From Plantago ovata (Eukaryota; Streptophyta; Magnoliopsida; Lamiales; Plantaginaceae), in contig CM051457.1 of assembly GCA_028274465.1 (NCBI GenBank), positions 15,055,097-15,119,096 on the forward strand: a stretch of DNA of 64,000 bases, written 5' to 3'. Below are positions 59,493 to 64,000 of this stretch, in pieces; positions within the stretch are counted from its first letter, which is position 1; every line of letters begins with the position of its first letter. The position numbers and the translations under genes are program-made. The notes under the pieces were generated by a model, which saw only the letters and a program-made list of their open reading frames with translations, was not told where the DNA came from and did no database searches.

Positions 59493-62456
59493 ATGGCGTC
59501 TTCCAAAACCCTGATCCGCACCGGAGCTTCCCTCATGACCCGTCTCCTCAACGCCAATCCCACGCATCAGTTCATTCCCCGGTCACCGGAGCTCATCCAG
59601 CCGCCGAAAATCTTCTCTTCCTTCATCTCGCAGCCACAACCTACGACGCCGTTTCGTTTCCAAAACGACACCGAATTGCTCAGAAATCTATCCTTCCTCT
59701 ACCCTTCAGGCCTTCCTTCTATTCCTTTCTTCCTGCCCGAGGGTACGTTCCAATTTTCGTTTTCCTGTTCTGTTTTGTGCATTTTACTTGAATTTTTATT
59801 TTTGTGGTTAATTGATCTTGTATATAACTAACTAGATTTATATTTGTGTGAAGTGGTTAATTGTGGTTGGAACCTTTTGATGGTTTAGTTTTGGTTGGGG
59901 ATGTTCTCGGCATTTCGTAATTGAGCTCTAAGGTGAACTTTGCACAAGTGTGATTTCAGTCTTAAAAATTTCAGGGCCAATAATGATGCCACTGTAAGTA
60001 GAGCTGTTAATTTGACAATGGAGTTGCTAACCTCTTATGCAACAATATTGGGAATTTAGTGCTACTGGGATGCCCTCCCAAGGACTGACTATAGGGGGTG
60101 ATTGAGAAGCTCGAATGTGCGTATAGATACACTCTTGCTTATGTATCCAGAAACACTTTAGGAATAGCCATTAGCCTCAACTATGACGTGCGACCATGAA
60201 CTTAGACAAATAAGAGCTGTTTATTGATTAGTGTGACCCAAGGACTATTACTCTTTTTCTATTTCACCAGAGCTGAACCCTCCATTTCTTATGCCTTATG
60301 GTTTCCTACAATATGAGTTCTATTAAATACAAGTAAGTCCGTGCTTCAATAGCATAAGCAAGTGTTCATAGCTTTCAGAATGTTTCCTTCAATTACCAAA
60401 AAGTAGTGTACCATAGCTTTTTAATTTATACTCCATTTGAACTTGTGGACTATCTTAAAGGGTTTTGCTTCTAGTTGGACTGGGAATTTTAGTGTCCTAT
60501 CTTCCCTTCAGTATTGTTGTATAGTGGGATTGTAAATCATTGGGAAGATGGTTTCCTTCTTACTCTTTTTTGTAGCCATTGATCTTTACCAATTATGTAT
60601 AAGATCAAAAATTTCTGTGTACCGCCATTGTAAGTAACAGATAATAGGTATTTTACTATTAACCGGGACTTGTAGAAAAACATTGTAAATCACTAAATGC
60701 ACAAAAACGTTGGTGAGTAGTATTATTTTGAGTGATTAAAATGAATAAAGTGATTTAATATAAATTAATTTGTTTCAAAATAGTTTCTTTATCATTCTTA
60801 AGAATGATTTCTTTTGAACATGCCAGTGAATAGTAAATACATTTACAGTTGGACGGAGGGAATATAGTAGTAGCACAGTAAATAAGTAACATAATGCAAG
60901 TGCAATGATCAGAAGAGCATGTTAATTGTGACCACTACTTGTCCTTCTGAATGCATTTCGACTAGTAGTGACTGTTTTCACATGGTCAAAGGTATAAAAC
61001 AGTGCTGTTAGGGAATTAATGGTATGGAATTTCAGAATCTAACAAAATAGTAATGTTGTAGAGAAGTTACCACATGTTTTGTCATGGTATTTAAGGAATG
61101 TTGTAGAATATGGAGTGATTATGGGGTTTGTTTTTTGTACTTGTTGTATTTATACAAAAGTGATATGCACTTGCCTAAAAAGGAAATACATCCAATAACT
61201 CTAGCTGTTAGTGCAATATAGCAAGATGTGGTAACTGTTCTGAGTTTTGAACTTTAGGCACCCATAAAAATATTATTGCATCATTGTCTATGGTAGCCTA
61301 GCAGCTCAGTGTCTAGTGGCAAACTGGCATGTCGTTTTGAAATGTTTGTGGCCAGTCAAGAGTGTGATGGCCTACTTTTATGTCCATTCGTCTTGTAACC
61401 TAAGCCCCTAGTGTTTTCTTTGTTGAGCGGAGTAAGGGGTGGGCTGGTGGGATTAAGGGGCACCCCATGTGTAGTATGCATTATCCTGATTTAGTTTGCA
61501 TTACCATTTAGCGGCGTGTGTACTGTTTATTCCTTTTTATTTTAATTCAAAACCAGTCAAATAAGTAAATGCCTGAGCAAGAACCAGGTAGGTTTTGAAA
61601 GAATGTCATATTCTAGACAAGATCATGCTCATGAGATTTACCTGCATGTTAATTGTGGGTTACATCTTGATAACTGATTCTTGTTTATTTGCTGGTGATA
61701 TGACTTGGTCAGCATTCACTTGTGTAAAGGTCGTGAGGTCACTGTCTTGAACATTGCCCCATTTCTAAATCTTCGTAGTGGCTTGTAGGGGTTTAAGTTT
61801 TGAGGCAGTTGTATATCTTATGATTCAAAAACTGCAGTAGGAATGTACATAATCACAAATGCCACATCTTGGTCACCAACTGGTAACTGGGCTTAGTAAT
61901 TTAAATACATTTTGTCAGCATATGTCTTTCTGCATGATTTGCTAATGTGCATCGCCTGAGGTCTTCAAACATTAAGTGACAATGGACAAGAGAGAAGACA
62001 AGAACTTAAAAGTTGGCAAAACTATCATTAATTGTTGACGAGTCTAATCTACTTTGCCATGGTTTTGATCTATTCTTTAATTGAACTCTTTGCAGGGGAT
62101 GATTCTTCCACAAGTGAACCTATGCTTTTACGTACAAAGCGAACCTATCAACCAAGCAACATCAGGCGCAAAAGAACACATGGATACTTTGCTCGGTGCT
62201 CACTCTCACTCTCTCTCTCGTAACAGATGTCCACACACATTCCACTTAGACAATCAGTTTCGAATTATTTTTTTTTCATGTCAGACCCGAGAACTTTCTA
62301 TGGATATGTTCAAGTTCGTCTTTATCCATTCTTTAAGTGTATTGATACTGACGCTATCCACTAATATGATTCTGTATTGGCAGAAAAGCCACAAAGGGTG
62401 GCCGAAGAGTTATTGCCCGGAGAGTTGCGAAGGGTCGGTTCAGAATCACGGCATAA
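59493..62456 (+). CDS. Mitochondrial large-subunit ribosomal protein bL34m
   Basis: Three exons, 59493-59742, 62096-62195 and 62384-62456, close in phase to give 140 codons plus TAA. Exon 1 codes for a Ser/Arg/Pro-rich presequence (MASSKTLIRTGASLMTRLL) with few acidic residues, typical of mitochondrial import. Exons 2 and 3 code for the bL34 core: KRTYQPSNIRRKRTHGYFAR, then GGRRVIARRVAKGRFRITA. bL34 is a small basic protein buried in 23S-type rRNA. Mature bL34 is usually under 60 residues, so the extra length is presequence. Intron 1 is 2.35 kb, and a partial MITE end (GGACGGAGGGAATA near 60851) lies in it. Mitochondrial rather than plastid destination is inferred from the presequence. Confidence 0.9.
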
Positions 62457-63481
62457 TGACCTTTCAAGGATCAAATTAAGTTAACATAAGAAGTTTCATA
62501 TGGATAGATCAAATGTTGGATGAGTTGGCTATTCTAAGTGTAACTTTCAATTTCTAGACTTCATATCTTTTCGGAAGTTATATTTCTTAATCAGCAGTGT
62601 TTGTTTCTAGACTTTTGTATGGAACACTGATGTGAGTTGATTAATACAGAGATGTCCGAGGAATTTGATAGATGTACTGCAGTCCTTTTTTTTTGGTATT
62701 TGTGTATGAAATTGTTTGAAGTTTTGTGGGACGGGGAGTACAATCTAAGCCCAACCCTTTTGACCTTAGGACCATGCCTGTTGATAGATCTACTATTTCT
62801 GTTCCGGAGAATAATATTCACCAGATTTGACTCAAAAGTTTAAGCTTATCTAATTTCAACAATAAAAGCATAAAGCCATAAACAACTAAATTTGATAAGT
62901 TTGGAATTCATTTTTTTATTATTTTATCAAATAAAGATATACGTTGAAAGGTTTAGTGAAATGACTTCAACGTTTAGTAATCACTAATCACGACACTCGA
63001 CTCCCACCTAAGTAAAGTGGTGACTCGAGTTTGTGACCTAGTGCCAATTTAGCTTTTTGCTTGTATTTCATCTGATTTATATGAGGAGACGACTTGGCCA
63101 GTTGTGAAGCTTACACCTTGTAAAATACTCCCTTACGCAATAAAACAACTGGTTCATAAAAAACATCCCAATTTGAACGGTTCTGGGTCCAACTAATGTT
63201 AAATTATTATTGAAGAAAGAATAATGTAAGAGATGATAGTATCGATTTCAAATGTGTATATAGTAAAGTCACATATTAGCAAATCCCTATGTATCATTTC
63301 TATTACAGCACTCAATAATGTATTTTGTTTTCTCCAACAAAAAAGGAAAGCAATCACAACCCAAGCGTTTTCACCTTTGAAGGACAACAAGCTGTTGAAC
63401 TCACTCGCTCATTACAAGAACTGTCACAGTTACAGCACAAATAAACAAAACTAAAACCAAACCATAATAGCTTTGTAACAT
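62457..63481. other. Convergent intergenic region
   Basis: 3' flanks of the L34 gene (+) and the IQD gene (-). No gene, RNA or clear repeat recognised. Confidence 0.45.
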
Positions 63482-64000
63482 CTACCATATCATCTGGCTT
63501 GAATGCATTGGAGGGTAAAGATCCTTGCTCAGTCCAACCGAATACAGGTCGGTATCAGCACTCCGTCTGGCATTCCCCCTAGACAACGGGCTTGGTCTCC
63601 TACGGTAGGCCAAATCTTCCACCGAATGTCTCTGATCAGCTCGAGCATTTGACTGATAAGTGTAGCTTCTCTGCTTCGCCTTGATAGACTTGGTAGGTGT
63701 CATATAGTTAGGCTTCGCGACACTTTGCTCTCCAACAGTGTCACCTGATCCTGGAGTTTCTGAAGTGGCTGTTGACGAGTTAGAGGTCGTGCTGTCATCG
63801 TACATAGAGTCAGAAGACGAGCGGAGCATTTGGCTACTGTAGGGAACTTTTGAAGATATTCTAGTAGAGACGTTGTTGCGTCTTATCCTCACAGAATCAG
63901 GATCAGATGAACTTGACAAGGATCCCACCATGTAACCTTCGCTTTTCTTGGACGTAGGTGTTAACTCTGACGAATCAGTATGGACTTCTTCCATCAATCT
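63482..64000 (-). CDS. IQ-domain (IQD) family protein, C-terminal part (partial)
   Basis: The minus-strand frame is open to the window edge and ends at 63482; the gene continues beyond 64000. It encodes a Ser/Thr-rich disordered tail followed by PNYMTPTKSIKAKQRS and SVEDLAYRRRPSPLSRG. The NYM-(x)2-T-x-S-x-KA-(x)n-RS pattern is the DUF4005 signature found at the end of plant IQD proteins. IQDs bind calmodulin through an upstream IQ67 domain (not in the window) and act as scaffolds at microtubules, plasma membrane or nucleus. The specific IQD number cannot be given. The final residues are MHSSQMIW. Confidence 0.8.
   Translation of the reverse strand, partial: RLMEEVHTDSSELTPTSKKSEGYMVGSLSSSSDPDSVRIRRNNVSTRISSKVPYSSQMLRSSSDSMYDDSTTSNSSTATSETPGSGDTVGEQSVAKPNYMTPTKSIKAKQRSYTYQSNARADQRHSVEDLAYRRRPSPLSRGNARRSADTDLYSVGLSKDLYPPMHSSQMIW

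Noticed and set aside
60840..60865. A further Stowaway element in the L34 intron
   Set aside because: Only a right-end-like GGACGGAGGGAATA is visible; no matching left end was found within several hundred bases.

Overview
This is a nuclear window from a flowering plant, almost certainly a eudicot. The DNA is AT-rich, genes carry many short introns with GT/AG borders, intergenic space is full of small DNA transposons, and the proteins are plant families: ALF4, an LRR-XII receptor kinase, GLYR2, an IQD protein and nuclear-encoded organellar ribosomal proteins. The species cannot be fixed from the sequence. Coding models below were built by joining exons by eye and checking that the reading phase closes across every junction.

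Layout. 1-6 kb: a non-coding array of about 1.75 kb tandem units, apparently transcribed leftward from a TATA box near 6.09 kb. 6.5-7.3 kb: a fold-back element. 7.5-12.8 kb (+): ALF4, 14 exons. 14.7-15.6 kb (-): NLR pseudogene remnant. 16.2-19.7 kb (+): intact LRR receptor kinase. 20.4-25.0 kb (+): GLYR2, 12 exons. 26.0-28.5 kb (-): DNAJC9-like J-protein with an apparent 1-base frameshift. 28.7-29.5 kb: long fold-back element. 31.0-31.3 kb (-): second NLR remnant. 31.8-32.5 kb (-): nuclear gene for a plastid-type ribosomal protein L16 behind a mitochondrial-looking presequence. 34.4-39.9 kb (+): SurE-like gene, 10 exons.

40.9-56.5 kb is a young segmental-duplication zone. It holds two virtually identical RPS27 genes 13,408 bp apart, a third partial copy of their upstream flank, a LINE 3' fragment, a Ser/Asp-rich gene of unknown family (minus strand, 48.8-52.3 kb, five exons, 239 codons) and three extra copies of that gene's first exon. 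A Mutator-like element (46.6-48.6 kb) has a hAT-like MITE nested inside it, and a sister MITE lies at 45.8-46.5 kb. 56.5-59.4 kb is degenerate sequence. 59.5-62.5 kb (+): mitochondrial ribosomal protein L34. 63.5 kb to the window edge (-): C-terminus of an IQD protein.

Functionally the window mixes housekeeping translation genes (RPS27 twice, L16, L34; RPS27 and L16 with site II/telo-box type promoters), metabolism and development (GLYR2, SurE-like, ALF4) and immunity (a receptor kinase next to NLR debris). There is no operon-like logic. The most novel content is the unknown Ser/Asp-rich gene with repeated phase-1 exons, whose first exon has been copied around the locus and fused in frame to a LINE domain.
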